A DNA stretch of 64,000 nt from Stenomitos frigidus_A (GTDB lineage Bacteria > Cyanobacteriota > Cyanobacteriia > Leptolyngbyales > Leptolyngbyaceae), in assembly GCF_963877135.1 (NCBI RefSeq), contig NZ_CAWNSW010000133.1, positions 86,951 through 150,950 on the forward strand. Reading direction: 5' to 3'. This document shows, in pieces, positions 8,603 through 16,632 of this stretch (positions within the stretch are counted from its first letter, which is position 1; each line of letters begins with the position of its first letter). The position numbers and the translations under genes are program-made. The notes under the pieces were generated by a model. That model saw nothing but the letters and a program-made list of their open reading frames with translations. It ran no database searches and had not been told where the DNA came from.

Positions 8603-9517
8603 ATGGCTTTCTCCTTGCCTCAGCTTTTTCGTTTTGCCGATCGCCCCACCCTCTCAACACGGATGACTCAGGTAGGGTTAGTCATCACAATCTTTTTTGT
8701 TGGCTTAGCAATGCTGGCGCCTATGTTGCAGAGCATCGGCTGGTTGCAAGACCCCACTGAGTTTTTGGCGAATCCCATTCAAGAGCCTCCGTCGTTAGGG
8801 CATTGGTTTGGCACTACGCGCCTGGGCTACGATGTGCTCTCTCGTACTGTGTTTGGTAGTCAGGCAGCCCTGCAAGTGGTCATTCTGGCGACCATGTTGA
8901 GTTTGGTGATCGGAGTGCCGTTGGGGATGGTCAGCGGTTATTTGGGCGGCAGACTCGATCGCCTCTTGCTGTTTTTGATGGATACAATCTACACACTGCC
9001 GGGGCTGCTGCTATCGGTAACGCTAGCGTTTGTCGTCGGTCGTGGTGTGTTGAATGCAGCGATCGCTCTTAGCATCGCTTACGTACCGCAATATTATCGG
9101 GTCGTGCGCAATCACACCGTCAGTGTCAAAACGGAACTCTTTGTCGAAGCGGCACAGGCAATGGGTGCATCGACCTGGGCGATCCTTAGCCGCTACCTGT
9201 TTCTCAACGTGGTGCAAAGCGTGCCAGTGCTGTTTACGCTCAACGCTGCCGATGCGATTCTGACGTTAGGTGGCTTGGGCTTTTTGGGCTTAGGTCTGCC
9301 AGAAGAAACTGCCGAGTGGGGCTATGACTTACGACAGGCCTTGGATGGTCTTTCTACAGGCGGCATTTGGTGGACGACGCTGTTTCCTGGGCTGGCAATG
9401 ACTGTGATGGTCGTTGGTCTGTCGCTGCTAGGAGAAGGGTTAAATGATTGGATCAATCCAACGCTACGGGTGCAATCGAGCGATACGAGTGGGTTGAAGC
9501 CGAGTGAGGAGGGATGA
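8603..9517 (+). CDS. ABC transporter permease, DppC/OppC type
   Basis: A 304-residue inner-membrane permease of the dipeptide/oligopeptide/nickel importer class. The first transmembrane helix is at about 22-42, then a periplasmic segment with HWFGTTRLGYDVLSR, typical of DppC proteins (normally GTDxxGRDVLSR). Five more helices follow, with the EAA loop EAAQAMGASTWAILSRYLF that docks on the ATPase, and LGGLGFLGLGLP near the end. The partner DppB permease, ATPases and binding protein are not adjacent, which is usual for scattered cyanobacterial peptide-uptake genes. The substrate cannot be told. Confidence 0.85.
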   Translation: MAFSLPQLFRFADRPTLSTRMTQVGLVITIFFVGLAMLAPMLQSIGWLQDPTEFLANPIQEPPSLGHWFGTTRLGYDVLSRTVFGSQAALQVVILATMLSLVIGVPLGMVSGYLGGRLDRLLLFLMDTIYTLPGLLLSVTLAFVVGRGVLNAAIALSIAYVPQYYRVVRNHTVSVKTELFVEAAQAMGASTWAILSRYLFLNVVQSVPVLFTLNAADAILTLGGLGFLGLGLPEETAEWGYDLRQALDGLSTGGIWWTTLFPGLAMTVMVVGLSLLGEGLNDWINPTLRVQSSDTSGLKPSEEG

Positions 9518-9634
9518 AGGCTAAAAGCATCAATGGCTTCACAAAGGCATTAAGACTATAAAAAGATTGCATTCCAGGTTCATTGCAGCTTTAAGGATAG
9601 AGGCGTCAATGCTATTATTTCGGAGAACTCATTC

Positions 9635-11251
9635 ATGGAAGGGCGAGTTTATATGGCGCAAGCGCCCGTTTCTCCAGTAGTACTGGTGATTTTAGACGGT
9701 TGGGGATACCGAGAAGAGACTGAATGTAATGCCGTTAAGGCAGCTCATACCCCTGTCGTAGATAGCCTTTGGGCTGCTTACCCCCATACGTTAATTCGCA
9801 CTTCAGGTAAGGATGTCGGCTTGCCGGATGGGCAGATGGGCAACTCGGAAGTCGGACACCTTAATATTGGTGCCGGACGAGTCGTGCCTCAAGAATTGGT
9901 GCGGATTTCCGATGCTGTGGAAGATGGCACCCTACTCAGCAATCCAGCACTGGTCAAAGTTTGTCAAGACGTTAAGCGTAATGGCACCAAGCTGCATCTA
10001 GTGGGTCTTTGCTCAGATGGCGGTGTCCACTCGCACTTGACTCACCTGTTTGGCTTACTCGACTTGGCGAAGGATCAGCAGTTAAGTGATGTTTGTCTTC
10101 ATGTCATTACGGATGGTCGCGATACTGCACCGACAGCAGGCAAGGTCTCGGTCGAAAAGATCCAGGACTATATTGCCGATCGCGACATTGGACGCATTGT
10201 GACTCTGAGTGGTCGCTACTACAGCATGGATCGTGATCACCGTTGGGATCGCGTGCAGCTTGCCTACAATGTGATGACGCAGGACGGCGAAGGCGATGGG
10301 CGTTCGGCGCTAGAAGTCTTACACGCATCGTACGCGGTCGGTACAAACGATGAATTTGTACTGCCGACGCGTATTGCATCCGGTGCGGTGCAGCCTGGAG
10401 ATGGCATCATTTTCTTTAACTTCCGCCCCGATCGTGCGCGCCAGATGACTCAGGCACTCGTTGATCCAGCCTTTGATGGCTTTGAGCGCGAGCAGATTAA
10501 ACCGCTATTCTTCGTCACATTCACGCAGTACGACTCACACTTACCTGCTTCTGTCGCCTTTGAACCGCAAGATTTGACGAATATTTTAGGTGAAGTGCTT
10601 GCCAAAAACGGCTTGCGCCAGTTTCGCGCGGCTGAAACTGAGAAGTATGCACACGTCACTTACTTTTTCAACGGGGGCATAGAAGATCCCTTTGAGGGCG
10701 AAGATCGTGAGCTGGTGCCTAGTCCAATGGTTGCCACTTATGACAGCGCTCCTGGTATGTCTGCCGAAAAAGTGACAGATGTCGCGATCGCCGCTGTGCG
10801 TAAGCGCATCTACTCTCTGATTGTGATCAACTATGCGAATCCCGACATGGTGGGACATACCGGCAAGATGGAGCCGACGGTTAGTGCCCTGGAAACGGTT
10901 GATCGCTGCCTCGGTCGTTTGTTAGAAAGCATCATTAGTGCCGGTGGCACGACCATCATCACGGCTGATCATGGCAACGCTGAAGTCATGTGCGATGGGC
11001 AAGGTAACCCCTGGACGGCGCACACTACCAATCCAGTGCCGTTTCTTTTGGTAGAAGGCGAAGGTCGTAAGATTCCGGTTCATGGTACTGAAGTACCACT
11101 GCGAGAAGATGGTCGCCTCGCCGATATTGCTCCCACCATTCTAGATATTTTGAAGCTGCCTCAACCGCCGGAAATGACCGGGCGATCGATGATTCAGCCC
11201 GCCGAATTTGACGTGAAGCCGAACCGGACTCCGGTGCAAGTATCGCGTTAG
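9635..11251 (+). CDS. gpmI: 2,3-bisphosphoglycerate-independent phosphoglycerate mutase
   Basis: Interconverts 3- and 2-phosphoglycerate in glycolysis/gluconeogenesis, in the cytosol. 538 residues, near the usual 510-535. Alkaline-phosphatase-superfamily metal and catalytic residues are visible: LVILDGWG (Asp21), the phosphoserine in GQMGNSEVGHLNIGAGR (Ser71), HVITDGRDT, and TADHGNAE with a later AHTTNPVPF. The start at 9635 has GGAGA eight bases upstream; an ATG six codons later (9653, MAQAPVSP) is closer to the usual family start and is possible. It is followed by secG, an order seen in other cyanobacteria. Confidence 0.97.
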   Translation: MEGRVYMAQAPVSPVVLVILDGWGYREETECNAVKAAHTPVVDSLWAAYPHTLIRTSGKDVGLPDGQMGNSEVGHLNIGAGRVVPQELVRISDAVEDGTLLSNPALVKVCQDVKRNGTKLHLVGLCSDGGVHSHLTHLFGLLDLAKDQQLSDVCLHVITDGRDTAPTAGKVSVEKIQDYIADRDIGRIVTLSGRYYSMDRDHRWDRVQLAYNVMTQDGEGDGRSALEVLHASYAVGTNDEFVLPTRIASGAVQPGDGIIFFNFRPDRARQMTQALVDPAFDGFEREQIKPLFFVTFTQYDSHLPASVAFEPQDLTNILGEVLAKNGLRQFRAAETEKYAHVTYFFNGGIEDPFEGEDRELVPSPMVATYDSAPGMSAEKVTDVAIAAVRKRIYSLIVINYANPDMVGHTGKMEPTVSALETVDRCLGRLLESIISAGGTTIITADHGNAEVMCDGQGNPWTAHTTNPVPFLLVEGEGRKIPVHGTEVPLREDGRLADIAPTILDILKLPQPPEMTGRSMIQPAEFDVKPNRTPVQVSR

Positions 11252-11331
11252 GGAGCTCCAAACAATAAACTGCTCTCTGTACGAGCGGGTTTAACCAGAA
11301 TATCGGTGAAGGCAACGATTGATTGACAAAA

Positions 11332-11355
11332 CCCGCCCCTGCGGGATGATTCTTT
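11332..11355 (+). terminator. Weak hairpin terminator after gpmI
   Basis: A 5-bp GC stem CCCGC / GCGGG (11332-11336, 11341-11345) with a CCCT loop, followed after a few bases by TTCTTTT. Short but GC-rich; it lies 80 bp past the gpmI stop. The rest of the 310-bp gap to secG shows no gene. Confidence 0.45.
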
Positions 11356-11562
11356 TCACGGAAGTCCTTTAGACATCGCTGGGCTGAAGCTTTTAGCATC
11401 GATGAGGCTTCTAGATTTGCGATTCTAGACTGCGGGGTGAAGAAGTTTTACAGTCTAGCTGCTTTGCGCTGTAAAATATAGGCTGGGCTGGGAGCCTAAA
11501 GACCCTTATCCAGAGTCTACAGCCCAAAGTCTTTTTCACTCTGTTGTACGAAGGGTTTCACG

Positions 11563-11796
11563 ATGACGCTTAATTATGTTCTGGAAGCGATTTGGGCGCT
11601 TTCTGCCTTGGGTTTAATTGTGCTGGTGCTACTGCACAGCCCCAAAGGCGATGGTCTGGGCGGATTGGGCGGACAAGCGCAGCTTTTCACCAGCACTAAA
11701 AGCGCTGAAACCACGCTGAATCGCGTCACCTGGGCACTCACCGTCATTTTTATGGGTCTCACGGTCGTTTTAAGCGCGAATTGGTTACCAAAGTAG
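11563..11796 (+). CDS. secG: Preprotein translocase subunit SecG
   Basis: A 77-residue two-helix membrane protein: TM1 at about 4-24, a loop with GDGLGGLGGQAQLF, then TM2 at about 52-72. The Gly-rich cytosolic loop with the phenylalanine and the following K-rich stretch are the SecG signature. It stimulates SecA-driven translocation through SecYEG at the plasma or thylakoid membrane. Length matches cyanobacterial SecG. It lies 310 bp downstream of gpmI and 19 bp ahead of a secreted zincin gene, so those two may share a transcript. Confidence 0.93.
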   Translation: MTLNYVLEAIWALSALGLIVLVLLHSPKGDGLGGLGGQAQLFTSTKSAETTLNRVTWALTVIFMGLTVVLSANWLPK

Positions 11797-11815
11797 AGTC
11801 CAACGTTGCTAGCGA

Positions 11816-12754
11816 ATGCTCTTGGACACTTTACGCAAACAATATCGCTTAGGGCAACGGTTTTGTATAGAGCGATCGCGTGCAAAAGCGATACGTTCCT
11901 TGCCGCTCTTAGCCGTTGTCTTTGGGGTGGCTTTAGCTGTTGTCTTCCATGTGCTATACGAGCCGACCTCGCGTGCACAGGCAGCGGTTGTCAATCAGTC
12001 TTACGAAGAGACGATCGCTCAAAAGCCCGCCCCAGATTTTCCGCTACGATCGCATCCCCTACCGCCCTTTTTGGCGAAGTGGCGTGACCCTAAGCAAACA
12101 GGCGACTATTTTGATCAGATTAAAGTAGCCCCTGTGGGCTATTTAGTCTGGTCGCAGTTTCCAATCACAATTTACCTTCAGCCTCCAACCGCTACAGAGT
12201 TGGCGAATTCTTTCACTGCTCAGCGATCGCAGGTGTGGCTGACGGCGGTTAAGCAAGCTGTACAGGCATGGCAGTCGTATTTACCCTTGAAGCTGGTGAG
12301 TCAGGCAGAGGGGGCAGATATTGTTATGCTACGCACACCGCCGCCATTACAACTAGAGGTAGAAGACGTACCAGCCGTTAACCAGAGCAACCCAGCAGAC
12401 CAAACCGTACGAGAACAACGTCCAACCATACGATTGGGTCGTGCGCGATCGGCAACGACCAGCTACAAAATTTACGCTAAGGGTTTGTCAAGCGATCGTG
12501 GTCTGTCGAAGCCAATGCTTGCCCACCGCTTTACCATTCAGCTTCGCCCTGATCAAGCACCTCAATATCTTCAGGCCGCTGCACTGCACGAACTGGGTCA
12601 TGCACTTGGCCTTTGGGGGCACAGCCGATCGCAAACCGATGTCATGTACTTCTCACAGGTGCGTCAACCACCACCCATTTCTTCAAGAGATTTAAACACG
12701 CTCAAGCGCATTTACGAACAGCCAACACGTCTAGGCTGGGAATTGTCCGAATAA
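11816..12754 (+). CDS. Membrane-anchored or exported zincin metallopeptidase (matrixin-like)
   Basis: A 312-residue protein. Residues about 27-48 form one hydrophobic segment (LPLLAVVFGVALAVVFHVLY), either an uncleaved anchor or a signal peptide. The catalytic zinc motif HELGHALGLWGHS lies at about 258-270 (His258, Glu259, His262, His268), followed by the Met-turn segment TDVMYF. That HExxHxxGxxH plus Met-turn marks a metzincin, closest to matrixin/M10-like peptidases in cyanobacteria. The upstream part (SQFPITIYLQPP, AVQAWQSYLPLKLV) matches the N-terminal strand-helix of such catalytic domains. The substrate is unknown. It starts 19 bp after secG, with no clear ribosome site. Confidence 0.82.
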   Translation: MLLDTLRKQYRLGQRFCIERSRAKAIRSLPLLAVVFGVALAVVFHVLYEPTSRAQAAVVNQSYEETIAQKPAPDFPLRSHPLPPFLAKWRDPKQTGDYFDQIKVAPVGYLVWSQFPITIYLQPPTATELANSFTAQRSQVWLTAVKQAVQAWQSYLPLKLVSQAEGADIVMLRTPPPLQLEVEDVPAVNQSNPADQTVREQRPTIRLGRARSATTSYKIYAKGLSSDRGLSKPMLAHRFTIQLRPDQAPQYLQAAALHELGHALGLWGHSRSQTDVMYFSQVRQPPPISSRDLNTLKRIYEQPTRLGWELSE

Positions 12755-12902
12755 GTCGTTCTCTAGGATTCCTTCATGACGCGCCCAGTTGATTGAGCAA
12801 GCCATGCGATTTTAGAAAAAGTCTATCCCAGCAGTCAGAAAATTGATCAAGTGCAGATCAAGGGCGGATAACGCCAGAAACAATAGCTTTTTAAGCATCC
12901 TC

Positions 12903-14486
12903 TTACATGACTGGAGCACGACCAAAGAGTTTGGTGAGGGTTTTCAGGCGATCGCTCAACTCGCCAGATAGCTGACCACCGTGATAGCGCCATTCCCAGT
13001 TCCCTTCCGGCTTGCCAGGAAAGTTCATCCGCGCCTCTGTACCCAGACCGAAAACATCTTGAAGGGGAATAATGGCGATGTTAGCAACGGAACTCAGAGC
13101 CAGTCGAATGAGATCCCACTGAATGCCATCTGGACTGAAGCAGCCCAGGTAATGCCACACATTGCCCTTCTCATAATCCGACAGTTGATTGAACCAGCCG
13201 ACGGTCGTGTCGTTATCATGCGTGCCCGTGTAAACAACACAACGGCGAGGATAGTTAAACGGCAAGAACGGATTGCCCGGATCGGAACCAAAGGCAAATT
13301 GCAGCACCTTCATGCCCGGAAACTCAAATTGGTCGCGCAAGGCCTCCACTTCAGGCGTGATCACACCCAAATCTTCTGCCAGGATCGGCAGTTTACCGAG
13401 CTTCTCGCGCAGCACCTCAAAAAACTCTCTGCCGGGAGCCTTCACCCACTCGCCGTGCATGGCGGTTTCTTCACCTTGCTTGACTGCCCAGAAGGCTTCA
13501 AAGCCTCGAAAGTGGTCGATGCGGATCAAGTCAACGTAATCGAGCATGGCGCGAAAACGCCCAACCCACCACCGGAAGTCAGAGTGCTGCAAATGATCCC
13601 AGTCGTAAACGGGATTGCCCCATAGTTGCCCCGTGGCGCTAAAGTAATCGGGTGGGACGCCTGCCATCAACGCTGGTTCGCCTGTAGCTTCATCCAGGCA
13701 GAAGTTTTCGGGATTTGCCCACACATCAGCGCTGTCGTGGGCGACATAAATGGGAATGTCACCAATAATTTGAATCCCTTTGGCGTTGGCATAACGCTTG
13801 AGGTCAGACCACTGCTGGAAGAACTCGTATTGGAGGTACTTTTGGTAAAAGATTTCAGCAGGCAGGCGGCGACGGCATTGTTCGAGCGCTTCAGGTTTAT
13901 GTTGCGCGATCGCGGGTTCCCAGGTATGCCAGCTAGTGCCGTTCTGCGTTTGCTTCAACGCCATGAACAGCGCATAATCCTCTAACCAGTAGGCTTTACT
14001 TTCACAAAACGCTTCAAACTGCTGCTTTTGCTCAGCATTAGCGCTGTTTTTGAAATTTTCGCACGCCTTTTCGAGCAACCCCATTTTAATGGGAGCCACC
14101 TGGTCGAATTGGACGCGATCGCCAGCAAAGTCCGGTAAATCTGCGAAATCTGCTTCGCTCAGTAACCCGTGATCACGCAGGCGCTCAGGGCTAATCAGCA
14201 GAGGGTTCCCTGCCAGCGCGGAGTAACACATATAGGGAGAGTTGCCAAAACCAGTGGGTCCTAACGGCAGTACCTGCCAGAGTAGTTGCCCTGTTTCTAC
14301 TAGAAAATCGATAAATTCGCGAGCTTGGGGACCTAAATCACCAATCCCAAAGCGGCTGGGAAAGGAGGTTGGATGTAGCAGAATACCGCTCACTCTGGAT
14401 GGCGCAGAGGAGTGCGAGTCGGAAGAACCAGTCATTAGTTGGGGGGAAGCGTTAAAGTGCAATCGGCGTTGGTTTGACTCTATCAT
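12903..14486 (-). CDS. malQ: 4-alpha-glucanotransferase (amylomaltase)
   Basis: Transfers alpha-1,4-glucan segments between maltooligosaccharides during glycogen metabolism, in the cytosol. 527 residues, the usual GH77 length. Visible motifs: GILLHPTSFPSRFGIGDLG at the domain start, LPLGPTGFGNSPYMCYSALAG, IPIYVAHDSADVW, VDLIRIDHFRGFEAFW (nucleophile Asp), ILAEDLGVIT (acid/base Glu) and YTGTHDNDT (transition-state Asp). The first 30 residues are a poorly conserved extension; a later start at Met18 is possible. It is divergent from the Nudix gene, with the two starts 26 bp apart. Confidence 0.96.
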   Translation of the reverse strand: MIESNQRRLHFNASPQLMTGSSDSHSSAPSRVSGILLHPTSFPSRFGIGDLGPQAREFIDFLVETGQLLWQVLPLGPTGFGNSPYMCYSALAGNPLLISPERLRDHGLLSEADFADLPDFAGDRVQFDQVAPIKMGLLEKACENFKNSANAEQKQQFEAFCESKAYWLEDYALFMALKQTQNGTSWHTWEPAIAQHKPEALEQCRRRLPAEIFYQKYLQYEFFQQWSDLKRYANAKGIQIIGDIPIYVAHDSADVWANPENFCLDEATGEPALMAGVPPDYFSATGQLWGNPVYDWDHLQHSDFRWWVGRFRAMLDYVDLIRIDHFRGFEAFWAVKQGEETAMHGEWVKAPGREFFEVLREKLGKLPILAEDLGVITPEVEALRDQFEFPGMKVLQFAFGSDPGNPFLPFNYPRRCVVYTGTHDNDTTVGWFNQLSDYEKGNVWHYLGCFSPDGIQWDLIRLALSSVANIAIIPLQDVFGLGTEARMNFPGKPEGNWEWRYHGGQLSGELSDRLKTLTKLFGRAPVM

Positions 14487-14512
14487 GGTGTTCCAAGGTT
14501 AAAACCTATCGG

Positions 14513-14956
14513 ATGAAAGACCTGACTGTGGCATACCGTAACCCAACTCCAACGGTTGATCTCATTATTGAACTGAGCGATCGCCCTCACCAACCGATCG
14601 TGCTTATCGAACGGCTCAATCCACCCTACGGTTGGGCGTTACCTGGTGGCTTCGTGGATTACGGGGAAGCGGTGGAGACAGCCGCTAAACGAGAAGCGAA
14701 AGAAGAAGTTGGCTTGCAGGTCGAACTCATCGAACAGTTTCATGTGTATTCTGATCCCAACCGCGACCCACGACAGCATACCCTGAGCATTGTGTTTCTG
14801 GCGATCGCTCAAGGAACGCCGCAGGCAGGCGATGATGCCAAACATCTGGAAGTCTTTGAACCTTGGCGGCTACCGACGAATCTGTGCTTTGACCACGATC
14901 GCATTTTGCGTGACTACTGGCGCTATCGGCACTACGGCATTCGACCAACGCTGTAA
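14513..14956 (+). CDS. Nudix hydrolase
   Basis: A 147-residue single-domain Nudix protein. The Nudix box is complete, running from GGFVDYGE to REAKEEVGL (pattern G-x5-E-x7-REx2EExG), so it can bind divalent metal and cleave a nucleoside diphosphate linked to another group. PPYGWALPGG precedes it. The start at 14513 (MKDLTVAYRN) is chosen because the longer frame from 14474 would run into the divergent malQ start region. The substrate is unknown; ADP-ribose or NADH-type substrates are common for this size. Confidence 0.88.
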   Translation: MKDLTVAYRNPTPTVDLIIELSDRPHQPIVLIERLNPPYGWALPGGFVDYGEAVETAAKREAKEEVGLQVELIEQFHVYSDPNRDPRQHTLSIVFLAIAQGTPQAGDDAKHLEVFEPWRLPTNLCFDHDRILRDYWRYRHYGIRPTL

Positions 14957-14974
14957 GGTTTGTATCCGTGGTTA

Positions 14975-15075
14975 GGATTCAGGATTCAGGAGTCAAGGAG
15001 TCAGGAATTGCTCATACACTAACAACTAACAACCAACAACCACGACTGCTTCAACTCAAAACTCAAAACTCTCTT
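14975..15075 (+). repeat. Clustered short tandem repeats
   Basis: GGATTCA/GGAGTCA heptamers (about 14976-15003), then AACAACTAAC-type repeats (15018-15042), then ACTCAAA heptamers (15055-15071). They fill the gap between the Nudix gene and ridA. No gene is seen in them. Confidence 0.65.
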
Positions 15076-15081
15076 AACCTA

Positions 15082-15468
15082 ATGTCCCGCGAAATTATCC
15101 GTACCGATCGTGCCCCTGCTCCTGTAGGCCCTTATAATCAGGCGATCGCTGCCAGTGGGCGGCTGATTTTTGTGGCAGGGCAAATTCCACTCAGTCCTAC
15201 AACGGGCGACATTGTAGGGGGAGATGTAGCGACGCAAACGGAACAGGCGATCGCCAATCTAACGGCAATCTTAGAAGCGGGTGGAGCGACCTTAGCGGAT
15301 GTGGCAAAAACAACTGTCTTTCTGAAAGATATGAATGATTTTGCAGCGATGAATGCCGTTTATGCGAAGCATTTTGAAGACGCGATCGCGCCTGCCCGTG
15401 CCTGCGTTGAGGTATCCCGCCTACCCAAAGATGTCCTCGTCGAGATTGAATGTATCGCAGTGGTCTGA
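15082..15468 (+). CDS. ridA: RidA family reactive enamine/imine deaminase
   Basis: Hydrolyses reactive 2-aminoacrylate-type enamines made by PLP enzymes, releasing ammonia, in the cytosol as a trimer. The start at 15082 (MSREIIRTDRAP) gives 128 residues, the standard length; the longer open frame upstream runs through tandem-repeat DNA and is not credible. Family marks: APAPVGPYNQAI, FVAGQIPLSPTTGDI, TVFLKDMNDFAAMNAVY and the catalytic arginine in PARACVEVSRLPKDVLVEIECIA. It converges with dnaJ, leaving one base between the two stop codons. Confidence 0.95.
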   Translation: MSREIIRTDRAPAPVGPYNQAIAASGRLIFVAGQIPLSPTTGDIVGGDVATQTEQAIANLTAILEAGGATLADVAKTTVFLKDMNDFAAMNAVYAKHFEDAIAPARACVEVSRLPKDVLVEIECIAVV

Positions 15469-15469
15469 T

Positions 15470-16441
15470 CTAAACAGGCAAATCTGCACGCGGATCGAAT
15501 GTTTCAAGTTGGCGGAGCTTTTCATAGAGGTCGCGCTCTTGCGAGCTGGGGTCACGCGGTACCATGACTTGGATTTCGACAATTTGATCGCCACGCCGAC
15601 CATTGGCAGTGGGATAGCCCTTGGCAGCCAGACGCAGGCGTTGCCCCGTACGAACACCCGCTGGGATGGTCATTTTCACCAAGCCGTCCAGCGTGGGGAC
15701 TTCAAGTGGACCACCCAAAACGGCTTCGCTAGGCGTAACAGGTAACAAACATTGAATGTCTGACCCTTCCAGCCTGAAAAACGGATGGGGTGTCACCTCA
15801 ATCTTGAGGTACAAATCGCCACCCGCAACACCCTGCCCTTTCAACCGTATACGTTGCCCTGTTACCATTCCAGCAGGCATGTTTACTTCGAGCGATCGCC
15901 CATCTTCCAGACGAATGCGTTCTTGTCCCCCGGTGTAAGCTTTCTCCAGAGGCACTTCTAAACGTGCTTCGGCATCGCGACGAGTGGCACGTGGCACCGT
16001 ATACGTCGTTTTGGTGGTACCTGGCTGGTAGTAGTCACGGGTGCCGGTGCGGGGTGCACTACTAGTGTCCTTATTAGCACGACGATTTAGAAGTTGATCG
16101 ACAAAGCTGTTGAAATCGGCAAACTCAGCGAAGTCAACATCGTCTCCAACGCGATCGCTCCGGCCATCCCAACTGCGCGACGCTTTTGGTGGTTGTCCTC
16201 CTTTAAAGCCCCGCTGCTGCCAGAATTTACCAAACTGGTCATATTGGGCGCGCTTAGTCGGGTCAGAGAGCACCTCATACGCTTCGTTAATATCTTTGAA
16301 CTTATCCTCTGCCTGCTTGTCGCCAGGGTTTAGATCGGGGTGAAACTGCCGTGCCAGTCGCCGAAACGCCTTCTTGATCTCGTCAACAGTTGCATCTCTA
16401 GCAACACCTAAAATGTCGTAATAGTTCCGAAAGTCTTGCAT
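15470..16441 (-). CDS. dnaJ: DnaJ/CbpA-type co-chaperone
   Basis: A 323-residue J-domain protein that stimulates the ATPase of DnaK. The J domain covers residues 1-70 with the essential HPD at 34-36. A Gly/Phe-containing linker follows (about 70-150), then two C-terminal beta domains that bind client protein (GGQERIRLEDG..., HPFFRLEGSDIQCLLPVTPSEAVLGG...). The cysteine-rich zinc fingers of classical DnaJ are absent, so it is the class B/CbpA type. It lies 191 bp downstream of dnaK on the same strand, matching a partner role. Confidence 0.93.
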   Translation of the reverse strand: MQDFRNYYDILGVARDATVDEIKKAFRRLARQFHPDLNPGDKQAEDKFKDINEAYEVLSDPTKRAQYDQFGKFWQQRGFKGGQPPKASRSWDGRSDRVGDDVDFAEFADFNSFVDQLLNRRANKDTSSAPRTGTRDYYQPGTTKTTYTVPRATRRDAEARLEVPLEKAYTGGQERIRLEDGRSLEVNMPAGMVTGQRIRLKGQGVAGGDLYLKIEVTPHPFFRLEGSDIQCLLPVTPSEAVLGGPLEVPTLDGLVKMTIPAGVRTGQRLRLAAKGYPTANGRRGDQIVEIQVMVPRDPSSQERDLYEKLRQLETFDPRADLPV

Positions 16442-16632
16442 CTAAGTAAAGTCAGGAGTCAGGGTGTAGGGCGTGGGGTGTGGGGAATAGCAGGGGAAGC
16501 GAGGGCGGCAGGGGAGGCTAAAGGCTAAATTTTCTTCACACCTCTCACCTCACTCCTCTCTTTCAACTCAAAACTCAAAACTCAAAACTTTTATCCTTCA
16601 TCCTTCATTCTTTCCCCCTCATCCTTTCTTCC
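16442..16632. repeat. Low-complexity short-repeat gap between dnaK and dnaJ
   Basis: GGAGTCAGG and GGGTGTAGGGCGTGGGG-like G-rich repeats, (ACTCAAA)3 heptamers (about 16565-16588) and TCCTTCA heptamers (about 16593-16610). No gene is seen. Confidence 0.65.

Noticed and set aside
9600..9620. Extended -10-like TGCTATTAT upstream of gpmI
   Set aside because: No acceptable -35 hexamer at the right distance was found, so not listed as a promoter.
12981..13985. Two long plus-strand frames inside malQ
   Set aside because: They lie wholly antisense to a fully conserved GH77 gene and show no family features.
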